A stretch of DNA of 64,000 bases, from NCBI RefSeq assembly GCF_963082655.1, contig NC_081553.1:31318341-31382340 (forward strand), read 5' to 3'. The notes under the pieces were generated by a model. It was not told the origin of the DNA, searched no databases, and was given only the letters and a program-made list of their open reading frames with translations. Source of the stretch: Stomoxys calcitrans. Taxonomy: Eukaryota > Arthropoda > Insecta > Diptera > Muscidae. Made by a program: the position numbers and the translations under genes. Of the stretch, positions 45,458-56,427 are shown piece by piece; the first letter of the stretch is position 1; every line of letters begins with the position of its first letter.

Positions 45458-46533
45458 AACAAGTAAAAGCGCGCTAAGTTCGGCCGGGCCGAATCTTGGG
45501 AACGCACCATCATGGATTCTGCTAAAAATTAATACAAACTAAATTTAGTTGAAGGGCATAATTTTATTCTACCACCAAACTTCATTCAAACCTGCAAAAT
45601 TAAAGCTTCTAGGAACCGAACAAGGATAATCAAGAGACCGGTTTATATGGGAGCAATATCAAGTTATCGCCTTATTTGGACCGCACTTGATACAGCTGTT
45701 GGAAGTCGTAACAGAACACCGCATGCAAAATTACAGTCAATTTCGGACAAAAATTACTGCTTGTAGGGGCTCAAAAAGTCAAATTGGCAGATCGGTTTAG
45801 ATGGGATCTAAAATCAGGCTATAGACCGATTTGCACAGTACATGTCACAGTTCTTGGCAGTCATAGCGGGACAGTAGGTGCAAAATTTTCTCGAAAATTG
45901 CGGCTCCCAGGGACTCAAGAAGTAAAGTTGGGAGACCGGTTTATGTGGCAGCTATATCAGGTTATAGACCGATTTTGACTGTACTTGGAATAGTTGTTGG
46001 CAGTTATAGCGGAACACTATGTGCAAAATTTTAGCCAAATAGCGCGAAAATTACGGCTTCCAGGGACCCAAGAAGTCAAATCGGGAGATCGGTTTATATG
46101 GCAGCAATATAAAGTTAAAGACCGATTTGAATCGATCTAAGGTCAATAGTTAGAAGTGATAGCGGAACACTATCTGCAAGATTTTGCCCAAATCAAACGA
46201 AAATTGCGGCTTCCAAGGGCTCAAGCAGTCTTATCGAGCTATCGGTTTATATGGCAGCTATATACAAATCTGAACCGATATGGCTCATTTGCATTCTTCA
46301 AGGACCCACATTAATAAGATTTATCTGTGCAAAATTTCAAGCGGCTAGCTTTACGCGTTTGACCGCTATCGTGATTTCGACAGACAGACGGATGGGCGGA
46401 CATGGATCGACTTAGAACGTCGAGACGATCCTGAATAAATATACTTTCTGGGGTCTTAGATCAACATTATGAGGTGTTACAAACGAAATCAGTATATCAG
46501 TATACCCCAGTCTTGTGGTGGAGGGTATAAAAA
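45458..46533 (-). mobile_element. DINE-1-like element, complete, reverse
   Basis: Left end: AACAAGTAAAAGCGCGCTAAG, the hairpin TTCGGCCGGGCCGAA and 'caccatcatggattctgc'. Right end: CTTGTGGTGGAGGGTATAAAA, with 'cagacagacggatgggcgga' and 'catggatcgactta' before it. Units use 'ggcttccagggactcaag' and 'ggagatcggtttatatggca' at about 155-bp steps. Around 1.08 kb and non-coding. One of the best full-length copies. Confidence 0.85.
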
Positions 46534-47638
46534 TACTCCGAGGAACAAAGGAATAGTTAAGTGGACGACCCATTTGGACCAAATTCGGCACGGACATTGA
46601 GTGGTCTAATAAGTTCAACTTCAATTTTGTAGAACAAAATATTGGTCTTTTTTGTTAGTTTATCCCAATAAAGACCGATCTGAAGCGTACATTAGATAAG
46701 TCACGGCGAAATCGGAAAATAAATGCATTTTTATAGGCCTAAGACCTTAAATCAAGAGATCGGTCTATATGGCAGCTATATCCAAATCTAGACAAATCAA
46801 ATTGAAAGAGGATGTCGAAGGGCCTAATACAACTCACTGTCCGAAATTTTGGCAAAATCTGACAATAAATGCACCATTTATGGGCGCAAGACCTTAAATC
46901 GAGAGATTGGTCTACATGGCAGCTATACTCAAATCTGAATCGATGTGGGTCAAACTGAAAATGGATGTAAAATGGCCCTAAAACAATTCACTGTCCCAAA
47001 TTTCAGCGATATCGGACAATAAATGAGACTTTTATGGACCCAAAATCAAAGATCGAGAGATCGGTCTATATGGCAGCTTTATTTAAATCTGGACCGATCT
47101 GGGCCAAATTGCAAAAACATGTCAAATGGCCTAACACAACTCCCTGCCTCAAATTTCGTGGAAAGCGGACAATAAATTCGTCTTTTATGGGCCTAAGACC
47201 ATAAGTCTGTCTATATGACAGCTATATTCAAATCTGGACCGATCTGGGCCAAACTGATGTGGAATGTCGAAGGGCCTAACACAACTCACTGTCCCAAATA
47301 TAGGCAAAATCGGACAAAAATGCGCCTTTTATGCGCCCAAGACCTTAAATCGGGAGATCTGTCTATATGGCAGCTACATCCAAATCTGAACTGATTTGGG
47401 TCATATTGAAGTAGGACGTCGAGTGACCTAGCACAACACACTGTCCCAAATTTCAGCAAAATCGGGTAATATATGTGGCTTTTATAGGCCTAAAACCTAA
47501 AATAGTCGAATCGGTCTATATGGGGGCTATATCTATATATAGTCCGATATAGCCCATCTTCGAACTTAACCTGCTTATGGACAAAAAAAGAATCTGGGCA
47601 AAGTTTCAGCTCAATTTCACTATTTGTAAAGACTAGAG

Positions 47639-47931
47639 ACCACAGTAGCCAGAGGTTAGCATGTCCGCTTATGACGCTGAATGCCTGGGTTCGAATCCTA
47701 GCAGGAACATCAGAAAATTGTACCAGAAGTGGTTATCTCCTCCTAATGCTGGGACATTTGTGAGGTACTTTGCCATGTAAAAACTTCTCCCTAAAGGGAT
47801 GTCGCTCTGGGGCACCCGGTTCGGACTCGGCTATAAAAACTAGGTCCCTTATCATTGAGCTTAAATTTGAATCGGACAGCACTCATTAATTTGTGAGAAG
47901 TTTGCCCCAGTTCCTTAATGGGCCAATTTGC
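47639..47931 (+). mobile_element. tRNA-derived SINE, copy 5
   Basis: A box 'tagccagaggttagcatgtc', B box GGTTCGAATCC, the body block 'ggactcggctataaaaac' and 3' end 'ggccaatttgcatttg' are all present. Inserted in a DINE-like element near its 5' end. Confidence 0.85.
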
Positions 47932-48024
47932 ATTTGAAATTGCATTTTGTAGCGTGATTTCAACTGACAGACAGATGGACATGGCTAGATCGTCTTAGAT
48001 TTTAACGCTGATTAAGAATATATC

Positions 48025-48261
48025 ATGGGTTGCCCAAAAAGTAATTGCGGATTTTTCATATAGTCGGCGTTGACAAATTTTTTCACAGCTTGTGACTCTG
48101 TAATTGCATTCTTTCTTCTGTCAGTTATCAGCTGTTACTTTTAGCTTGCTTTAGAAAAAAAAGTGTAAAAAAGTATATTTGATTAAAGTTTATTCTAAGT
48201 TTTATTACAAATGCATTTACTTTCTTTTAAAAAATCCGCAATTACTTTTTGGGCAACCCAA
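48025..48261. mobile_element. mariner-like MITE, copy 3
   Basis: Left end TGGGTTGCCCAAAAAGTAA and right end TTTTTGGGCAACCCAA before TA. It splits 'gaatatat' from 'atatattttatggg', which are contiguous in other DINE-like copies, so the insertion point is clear. Confidence 0.85.
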
Positions 48262-48360
48262 TACATATATTTTATGGGATCAGAAATGGATATTTCAATG
48301 TGTTGCAAACGGAATGACAAAATGAATATACCCTCATCTTTCGGTAGTGGGTATAAAAAT

Positions 48361-48534
48361 TAAAATCGAACCGCTAAGAAATTCATAAATTGCAAAATAC
48401 GATGCTTATCTCGGCCAAAATTTCTACAAATAAATATTAAAACTCGTATATTCCCAAAACCAGTGAAGATATTGAACACCTCTAGCAGATTTTTGAGGGA
48501 TTTATGGGCACTATTCAGCAAACAAAGAACTTTT
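48361..48534. other. Short unique spacer
   Basis: No feature recognised between the DINE-like end and the Transib-like fragment. Confidence 0.35.
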
Positions 48535-48815
48535 AAAATCGAATCACAAATGATGAATTGACAGCCGGAACAATTTTTCAAAATATAGAGGTGACCAAAT
48601 TTACGGCCTTGACAATATAGGGCCTTGAAATTTGGAACACGCTCTCGCTGACAGCTCACACAAATGAAGATGTGGCAGCCGGAACAATTTTTCAGAATAC
48701 AGAGGTGACCAAATTTAGAGCCTTGACAATATAGGGCCTTGAAATTTGGCACACGATCTTGCTGACAGCTCAGCTCTAACATTTTTAGATATATCTCTAC
48801 CCGTTCTCACACGGC
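48535..48815 (-). mobile_element. Transib-like family fragment with a 113-bp duplication, copy 3
   Basis: 'cagccggaacaatttttca' occurs at about 48561 and 48674, each followed by 'gaggtgaccaaattta' and 'gacaatatagggccttgaaa': a tandem duplication of roughly 113 bp. The end 'gatatatctctacccgttct' matches the other fragments. No CACAGTG terminus is seen. Confidence 0.6.
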
Positions 48816-48829
48816 ATACTTTTTACTAG

Positions 48830-49155
48830 AAGCCGCACTTGTTATTCGATTTGGCTGAAGTCCCCGTTACGACTTCCAACCTATCTAGCGAGTTAGGATC
48901 TTGAGCCCCTGGAAGCTGCAATCGTTGTCCGATTTGGTTGAAGTTTTCCACAGGCTGTTTTTTTAGGACTTCCGACAACCATGCCAAGTTGTAGCTCCCA
49001 TGTAAACGGATCTCCCCATAAGTCTTCTAAGGCTTCTAGAAGCTTTATATTTTCGTTGATTTGGCAGAGTCCAATTGAGTAAATTTTTAGCAGAATCCAT
49101 GGTAGTGGGTTCCCAAAGTTCGCCCCGGCCGAACTTATCACACTTTGACTTGATA
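48830..49155 (+). mobile_element. DINE-1-like fragment with 3' end
   Basis: Two decayed units, then 'ccatggtagtgggttcccaa', hairpin remnant TTCGCCCCGGCCGAA and 'cacactttgacttgataa'. Confidence 0.65.
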
Positions 49156-50335
49156 ATTCTCATTTAGCCCATTTATGGTTTTAATTTGCGTTATATTTAA
49201 ACCCAAACATTTTTTGTACAATTTTCTTTTCTTCAATTTTCTATTGATTCACATCTTTAAAGTTTAAATAAACCTTTGTGCTTAATGTTTTATTTAAACC
49301 TAAACAGCCTTTGAACAAGAGCAAATGAAGCAGAAGCATTTTCTCTTTTGTAGATTACACGCATGACTTGACAATATATATTAAATTTTACAAACGACAA
49401 AGAGTTTCATGAGAAAAGTGGATTGCATTCTAGTTTTTGTGGAGTCAGGCAATAAATGCAGAGTGAGAGTGCAAGCAAGAAAATATATTTAACACTTGAT
49501 AGAAAGTATACCAAAAATAAATTGAAAGTATTATCAATGTATACAATAAAGATTTCTCTGTTTTTTTTTCTACAATACTTTCCCCCTAGCCCTAAAACCA
49601 AACAAACATATTTTATGCTGCTAAAAGATTGCAGTTTAATGGAATTAATGATGCATTATATTTGATGCATTCCAAATGTTTGTTTGATTATTGTAAGAGG
49701 CTTTCTAGCAAATATGCAAAATTCATGCATGCATTATGTTCTCTTAGTTGGCGCCCTGAGCTACTGCTGCTATCCGTCCTACATCCTAAAAGTATGCAAA
49801 AATTCTATGAAATATTAGTATGCAAATATACCAACTTTATTTTTGTAGATAGCCATGTGCATTGCAGATCATGCAAAAGACCTTACAGCATGATGAGAGT
49901 GACTATGTTGGGAGTATTATGTTGGGAAACTGTATGCCTTTTTTTTCCTCTTGGTCGATAACAAAGTAAACATTTAATGCCTTGTCTAACCAACGTTGAG
50001 TTCTTTTGTCCTTTGCTGCTGTGTCCTCAGTCCATTGGTTGGTGGTCAGTTATTTTATCTGCCTGATTTCTAATGCATGTGCATGCATGTACGAGTATAT
50101 CAATGATGCATATAAATTCTAAAGATTGAGTAAAAGTGAGCTGCCCAAAAAATGCAAAAGTAAGGTTGCCGCCTTTGAGAGGAGACACAAACAAAAAAAG
50201 ATTTTTTTTCTCTTCTAAAACGTAAAGGAAAATTCTTAAAATTGTTTGTCACACCATGGGGAAAACCAAAGGAGAAACGAAGCAGGAGTATGGAAAGTGG
50301 GGAACAATTAAAAAAAAAAAAAAAAACAAAGTTCA
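49156..50335. other. Unique DNA rich in ATGCA motifs
   Basis: Between 49600 and 50110 there are many ATGCA, ATGCAT and CATGCATG motifs, including the octamer ATGCAAAT at 49819. No coding frame is supported. A-run near 50310-50326. Confidence 0.4.
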
Positions 50336-50999
50336 TATATGGCCGTATACCATATAGAACGATTAGCCAACTAAGGGTCTCAAGCCCATAAAAACCGCAT
50401 TTATTACTCGATTTTGCTGAATTTTAACAAGTGATTTGTTTTAAATCTCGCTTCATTTGACCCGATTACGGTCCAGATTCGATCATATTTATATATGGAT
50501 GGCATACAAGCCGAGCAGGCCACCGTAGCGCAGAGGTTAAACGTCTGGGTTCGAATCCTGGCGAGACCATCAGAAAAAATTTTCAGCGGTGCTTTTCTCC
50601 TCCTAACGCTGGCAACATTTTTGAGGTACTATGCCATGTAAAACTTCTCTCTCTAAAGAGGTGTTGCACTGTGGCACGCCGTTCGGACTCGGCTATAACA
50701 AGGAGGCCCCTCATCATTGAGCTTAGACATGAATAGGACTGCAATTATTGATATATGAGAAGTTGGCCCCTATTCCTTAGTGGAATGTTCATGGGCAAAA
50801 TTTGCAATTTTGCCATATAGACCGATCTTTCGATTTAAGGTTTTAGGCCCATAAATGGCGTATTTATTGTCCGATGTCGCCGAAATTTGGGACAGTGAGT
50901 TGTGTTATGCTCTTCGAAATTTTTCAGCACCTTGGCCCAAATCGATCCAGATTTGGATATAGCTGCCATATCCGGATTTCGGTACTTGGGGGGCCAATT
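50336..50999 (+). mobile_element. DINE-1-like type B units interrupted by a SINE
   Basis: Units with 'ccatatagaccgatctttcg' and 'cagtgagttgtgttatgct' lie on both sides of a SINE at 50519-50810. Left of the SINE is 'ggcatacaagccgag' and right is 'tgccatatagaccga', which look like diverged copies of a target duplication inside the unit. Confidence 0.7.
50519..50810 (+). mobile_element. tRNA-derived SINE, copy 6, head deleted in part
   Basis: GCCACCGTAGCGCAGAGGTT (A box) runs directly into 'aaacgtctgggttcgaatcc' (B box): about 25 bases between the boxes are missing compared with copy 8. Body and 3' end 'ttcatgggcaaaatttgca' are intact. Confidence 0.85.
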
Positions 51000-52108
51000 C
51001 TAACATATTGACTCATTCGGAGGGCTCAAGAAGTCAAATCGGGGGATTGGTTTATATGGGAGCTATACCTGTTTATAGACCGATTCGGATCATACTTGTC
51101 ATTGACTCTGGAAGTCGTAACTTATGTCTTTTTCCCAAATTTTAGCCAAACTGGATGAAAATAGAGACTTCTAAGGGCTCAAGAAGTCAAATCGGGGGAT
51201 CGGTTTATATGGAGGCTGTATCCAAATGTGAACCGATATGAACCATTTGCAATCACCAATGACCCACATCAATAAGAAGTACCTACACAAAATTGCAAGC
51301 GGCTTGCCTTACGCATTCGACCGCTATTGGGATTTTGACAGACGGACGGACGGACATGGCGAGATAGACTCTGAATGTCGAGAGGATCCAGAATATATGT
51401 AAAGGGTGATTTTTTTGAGGTTAGGATTTTCATGCATTAGTATTTGACAGATCACGTGGGATTTCAGACATGGTGTCAAAGAGAAAGATGCTCAGTATGC
51501 TTTGACATTTCATCATGAATAGACTTACTAACGAACAACTCTTGCAAATCATTGAATTTTATTACCAAAATCAGTGTTCGCTTCGAAATGTGTTCAAATT
51601 TTGACAAATTTTGTTCAGCGATGAGGCTTATTTCTGGTTGAATGGCTACGTAAATAAGCAAAATTGCCGCATTTGGAGTGAAGAGCAACCAGAAGCCGTT
51701 CAAGAACTGCCCATGCATCCCGAAAAATGCACTGTGTGGTGTCGTTTGTACGCTGGTGGAATCATTGGACCGTATTTTTTCAAAGATGCTGTTGGACGCA
51801 ACGTTACGGTGAATGAACACATTTCGAACCGAACACTGATTTTGGTAATAAAATTCAATGATTTGCAAGCGTTGCTCGTTAGTAAGTCTATTCATGATGA
51901 AATGTCAAAGCATACTGAGCATCTTTCTCTTTGACACCATGTCTGAAATCCCACGTGATCTGTCAAATACTAATGCATGAAAATCCTAACCTCAAAAAAA
52001 TCACCCTTTATATATACTTTGTAGGGTCGGAAATGGATATTTCAATGTGTTGCAAATGGAATGGCTAAATGAATATACCCCTTATCTTATGGTGGTGGGT
52101 ATAATAAG
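51000..52108 (-). mobile_element. DINE-1-like element, type A, split by a Tc1/mariner derivative
   Basis: Two or three reversed units, then 'gaccgctattgggattttga', 'cagacggacggacggacatg' and 'gatccagaatatat'. A transposon interrupts at 51402-52008, and the 5' end follows ('atatactttgtagggtcgg', 'ggtggtgggtataa'). Confidence 0.75.
51402..52008 (+). mobile_element. Tc1/mariner deletion derivative with 195-bp inverted repeats, copy 2 (complete)
   Basis: Terminal inverted repeats 51402-51596 and 51814-52008 differ at only a few bases. TA flanks both sides (51400-51401, 52009-52010). Each terminal repeat contains the transposase start: ATG at 51515 on plus and at 51895 on minus, MNRLTNEQ or a close variant, a helix-turn-helix-like start. 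The 217-bp centre encodes a piece of the catalytic core (FSDEAYFW, second Asp; GYVNKQNC; GGIIGPYFF). The first and third acidic residues are gone. It needs a transposase from elsewhere. Confidence 0.9.
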
Positions 52109-52890
52109 GATATAAAGTTTTACGACCCTTGACATCCACATCGAATATGGTTCAGATAGGACAATAACTTGATATAGCCTCCATATAGACCGATCCCCCG
52201 ATTTAAATTTAAAGGTACACAGAAGCCGATTTTATTATTCGATTTCGCTGAAATTTAGCACAGTCAGTTTTCTTAGGACCTTTATCCTCGGTGACGAATA
52301 TGGTTTGGATTGGACAACATCTTGTAATAGTTACCATATAGACCGATTTACCGATTTAAGGTCTGAGATGCATAAAAGGCCCGATTTAACTAAAATTCGG
52401 CATATTGAATTGTCCTGGAACCCTCAACATTCCCATAGAATATGGTCTAGATCGGACGATTTCTTCATTTAGTCCTCATATAGGCCGATCGCCCGATTTA
52501 TGGTGAAAGGCTATAGAAGCCGCAGTTATTTTCAGATTTTAGTGAAATTTGGCACAGTCAGTTTTCTTAGGACCCTCGAAATGGTAATCTGGTCCATATC
52601 GAACAATATCAGTGAGTTTTCACAGGACCTTTGATATCCGTTTAGAATATGGTATAGATCGGACAATATCTTAATATAGTATAGACCGATCCCCCTTAAT
52701 ATAGTATAGACCGATCCCCCCCCTGGACTGCCGTGCTAAATATTGTCCAGATGGGGTTTTATCCATATAGCTGTCTTCAGTCCCGATTTACCTTTTTAGG
52801 CCAATAAATTGCAGATTTATTACCAGATTTCGCTGAAGTTTGCCTCAGTAAAGTGCGTTGACTCCCGACCCGGCCGAACTTAAAGCTTTT
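52109..52890 (+). mobile_element. DINE-1-like element, type H, with 3' end
   Basis: Units carry 'cctccatatagaccgatccc', 'gaaatttagcacagtcagtt' and 'ttcttaggacc'. A short direct duplication ('ttaatatagtatagaccgat') lies at 52672 and 52697. The 3' end has 'tcccgacccggccgaactta' and 'aagctttttttatgg'. No 5' end. Confidence 0.65.
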
Positions 52891-53827
52891 TTTATGGCAT
52901 TTTGTTTTTTAATATGTGACCACTCCTTCAATTTCATGTGGCATCAACTTTACCTCAGTAAATCCAAATTTCCTAAAATTTTTCTCCCCTCCTCTTTTCA
53001 GTGAAAATCCTTGCAGGGCATAACTTAAATATGTCCATGTGCTTGGGCATATCATTATTTGCATAAAAATAAAAGAGAAAAACAGGACTAACAAAATGCA
53101 TGAATTGAGAAAAGGAACATCTTTTAACAACTCCAGAGAGTTTTCAGATGAAGGATTTAATAATTCCCTCACATTGGCATGCTTGAGAGTTTGTAAATCT
53201 AAAAGCAAATCTCTACACAAGTAAGTGAATGTAAAATTTCCGTGTGTGTGCGTTAGTAAGCAAGAATATAGTTATAATTGTGTGTATGTGTGTGTGTGTG
53301 TTTGAGCACACACATGCATATGCGTCCAAATGTGTCTGCACGTTGGTAAACAAGTTTTATAGTTTGCAATTACTGCCTTATTTATTATGCCGAAATGGAT
53401 TATCCTCTAAGCATTCTTTGCCTTTGCTTCTATGGTCGGTTTTGTGAAAAAGCATTTATGCAAGTGATGCCATTTTTGCACAAATTGCACAGACCGACCA
53501 CACACCAAAAAAAAAAACAAAAACAACAAAGATGTCATGGATAATGATGTGTGCCTAGTTCGGTTGCATCATACATATCCACTTTGGCAGGAAGAGGGTC
53601 TATATCATAGAACAGGGATATTATGACATATTCATGCCGTTGGTAACAAATGCATACATATGACAGTGTTAGGCACAAGTGCTAGTGTGAGCATTATTTC
53701 CTAGCCCATGGGCTTATGTTCCCGTGCTAAGATTCCTGAGATTAAAAAAAAATCATATATTGAATTGACAGGATATTCTACGTCGAGCTAACAATGTCCA
53801 ACTATGGGTGTGTTTTTCAAAAGCAAC
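52891..53827. other. Unique DNA with a TG tract
   Basis: GT-rich tract at about 53279-53300. No gene or repeat family recognised. Confidence 0.4.
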
Positions 53828-53970
53828 ATGGCATAGTACCTCATAAATGTTGCAAGCGTTAAGAGGGGAAAACCACCGCTGAAAATTTTTTCTGATGGTC
53901 TCGCCAGGAATCGAACCCAGGCATTCAGCGTCAAAGGCGCACATGCTAACGTCTGCTCTGCAGGGCCTCC
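53828..53970 (-). mobile_element. tRNA-derived SINE, copy 7, 3'-truncated
   Basis: Read on the minus strand: A box 'gcagagcagacgttagcatg', B box GGTTCGATTCC, then 'cagcggtggttttcccctc' and 'tatgccatgttgc'. The second half of the body is absent. Confidence 0.75.
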
Positions 53971-54327
53971 TAAGCTTTATCTGTATACATAAACCTATAT
54001 AGGCGTTAGTTGACATGGATATTGGGGGTCACAAACTTAGTTCAATCAATCAATCTTTTAGGGGCTCAAGATATCAATTCAGTGAAACTGTATAGAAATC
54101 GTCTCCCATGTTGTATAACGCAGAGGATCACGATGCCACATTGGTTTGCTCCTGAGCTTATAATTACGCACTCCTGGATCTGAATCCTGTCGAGTATAGC
54201 ATACAAATTTTTGATAGGGGTTATTCCCTCACTAATGCGTTCCGATAGCAAAGTTAGTTGCGAACTCGGTTTGTGATTGTGGAGTCCATGGTTTAATTCC
54301 AACCAGAGGCTATGTTCTTTCGCTGCA

Positions 54328-54420
54328 GTGGTAAGGTTAGGTAAGGTCAGAGTGGTTTTCCTTTACAGACTCACTTAGACAATTTAAAGTCCATTGGGAT
54401 ATCCCAATAGCTAGAGACCA
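54328..54420 (-). mobile_element. LINE family 2-like 3' tail
   Basis: 'aaggttaggtaaggtcagag' and 'cagactcacttagac' resemble the tail at 29645 and 29862. The sequence after it (54430-54490, reverse) carries a B-box-like GGTTCGATTC and may be another small SINE; that part is uncertain. Confidence 0.45.
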
Positions 54421-54617
54421 AGACTTTGGTTTGAATCGAACCCGAGGCATTGCTAATCCGATATCGCTACATACCGGGACGCTACGCCCAATGGAAAAAA
54501 TTGGCTTAGTGAGCCTGAACTAAGACTGCGTTTAAAGTCTAATCTTACCTATAACGTCGTCAAATGTCTTCAAATATTGACGACATTTGAAAGGCAATTC
54601 CATGGCAGCAAGTTGTA

Positions 54618-54854
54618 TTGAGTTGCCCAAAAAGTAATTGCGGATTTTTTAAAAGAAAGTAAATGCATTTGTAATAAAACTTAGAATGAACTTTAATCAA
54701 ATATACTTTTCTTACATTTTTTTTCTAAAGCAAGCTAAAAGTAACAGCTGATAACTGACAGAAGAAAGAATGCAATTACAGAGTCACAAGCTGTGAAAAA
54801 ATTTGTCAACGCCGACTATATGAAAAATGCGCAATTACTTTTTGGGCCACCCAA
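54618..54854. mobile_element. mariner-like MITE, copy 4 (237 bp)
   Basis: Ends TTGAGTTGCCCAAAAAGTAA and TTTTTGGGCCACCCAA, each with one change from the family, flanked by TA (54616-54617, 54855-54856). Opposite orientation to copy 1 in the interior. Confidence 0.9.
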
Positions 54855-54935
54855 TACATACCGGATTAACCCGACAAAGTGGTTTGTCGGCAAAGGCTGT
54901 CGGCTCAGTTTGCAACACACTGCCACAACAATATT

Positions 54936-55960
54936 AACAAGTAAGAGTGTGCTAAGTTCGGCCGGGTCGAATATTATATACCCCCCACCATGGATCGAAT
55001 TTGTCGAGTTCTTTGCGTGGTGTGTCTTTTTAGGCAAAACAAGTAAGAGCGTGATAAGTTCGGCCGGGCCGAATCTTATATACCATCCAACATGGATCGC
55101 ATCTGTCGAGTTTTTTCCTGGTATCTCTTTTTAGGCAAACATATTATAAAAGAAAAAAAAGATATGTCAACCTATGGTCCGGACCATAACTAAACTGAAT
55201 GTGTAAGTCGTTGTGTAAAAGTTCAGCCAATTCGAATAAAAATGGCGCAGCTTTAGAGGCTCAAGAAGTAAAATAGGGAGATCGGTATATATGGGAGCTG
55301 CATCAGGCTATAGACCGATTCAGACTATTATTACGTATGTTGAAGTCATGAGAGAAGTTGTTGCACAAAATTTCATCCAAATCGGATAATAATTACACCC
55401 TCTAGAGGCCCAAGAAGTCAAGATCCCAGATCGGTTTATATGGCAGCTATATCAGATTGTGGACCGATTTGAACCACATTTGACATAGTTGATGGAAGTC
55501 ATAACAGAACACCTCACACAAAATTTCAGCTAAATCGGATAGGAATTGCGCCCTCTAGAGGGTCAAGAAGTCAAAATCTCAGATCGGTTTATATGGCAGC
55601 TGTATCAGGTTATGGATCGATTTGAACCATATTTGACACAGTTGTTGGACGTCGTAACGAAACACGTCATGCCAAATTTCAGCCAAATCGGATGAGAATT
55701 GCGGCCTCTAGAGGCTGAAGAAGTCAAGATCCCAGATCGGTTTATATGACAGCTATATCAGGTTATGGATCGATTTGAACCATATTTGACACAGTTGTTG
55801 GAAGTCATAACAAAACATCTCATGCTAAATATCAGCCAAATCGGATCGGAATTGCGCCCTCTAGAGGCTAAAGAAGTCAAGAATCCAGATCGGTATATAT
55901 GACAGCTATATTAGGCTATAGACCGATTAGATCCTTATTTGGCACGCATTGATATTGTTT
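54936..55960 (-). mobile_element. DINE-1-like element, type A, with two 3' ends in a row
   Basis: A 3' terminus (AACAAGTAAGAGTGTGC, hairpin TTCGGCCGGGTCGAA, 'ccaccatggatcgaatttg', 'tttttaggcaaa') at 54936-55037 is followed at once by a second one (AACAAGTAAGAGCGTGA, TTCGGCCGGGCCGAA) at 55038. About five type A units follow. No 5' end; the sequence leaves the family near 55960. Confidence 0.8.
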
Positions 55961-56427
55961 AGAAGTTCCTTCGTGGTCAAAAAAGTTTTTTTTTTCTGTG
56001 TAAGGCACTAATCTGTCTTCTATGCCTTACTCATATCTGTAAAGTTTTCACTTTTCCCTCTTTACAATGCTCTCACCACTACTTCTAGCACCAAACACAA
56101 CATCAATGCCACAATTTCATATCGTACTTCCTTTTTTCTCCTTTTTAAGTCAATATATCTCATGTTTGCTGGTTTGTCATTATCGTCAACATCATTATGC
56201 ATTTATTTAACGACTGCAAAAGCGGCAACTACAGCAACTTTAAGCATCAGCATCATCAGCATCCACATTTTACTACTAGCTACCTTTGTTGGGGATCCTA
56301 AATGCACTCAGTGTGGATGCCACGAGCAACTTCATCACTATTATTACAACATGGGAGGACACATGTGTGGCATATCAGTGACAGTATTCATGGACCACAG
56401 CATTTGGAAAAGGAATTAGAACTAATG
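55961..56427. other. Unique DNA
   Basis: It has GCATCA repeats near 56248-56262 and an open frame (56162-56419) without recognised domains. No supported gene. Confidence 0.4.

Larger units (their letters stand above)
46534..48360 (-). mobile_element. DINE-1-like element, type B, with SINE and MITE insertions
   Basis: Type B units in reverse ('gagatcggtctatatggcag', 'ggcctaacacaactcac', 'ttcagcgatatcggacaata') repeat about every 150 bp from 46680 to 47560. The 5' end region ('gacagacagatggacatggc', 'tagatcgtcttag') is split by a MITE at 48025, and the terminus itself is at 48262-48360 ('tcaatgtgttgcaaacggaa', 'agtgggtataaaa'). A SINE lies at 47639-47931. No 3' hairpin on the left. Confidence 0.75.

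Noticed and set aside
50519..50835. Claim of a clean SINE target-site duplication at this copy
   Set aside because: The flanks are similar but not identical, and both lie in repeat units that resemble each other anyway; only the copy at 13553 is convincing.
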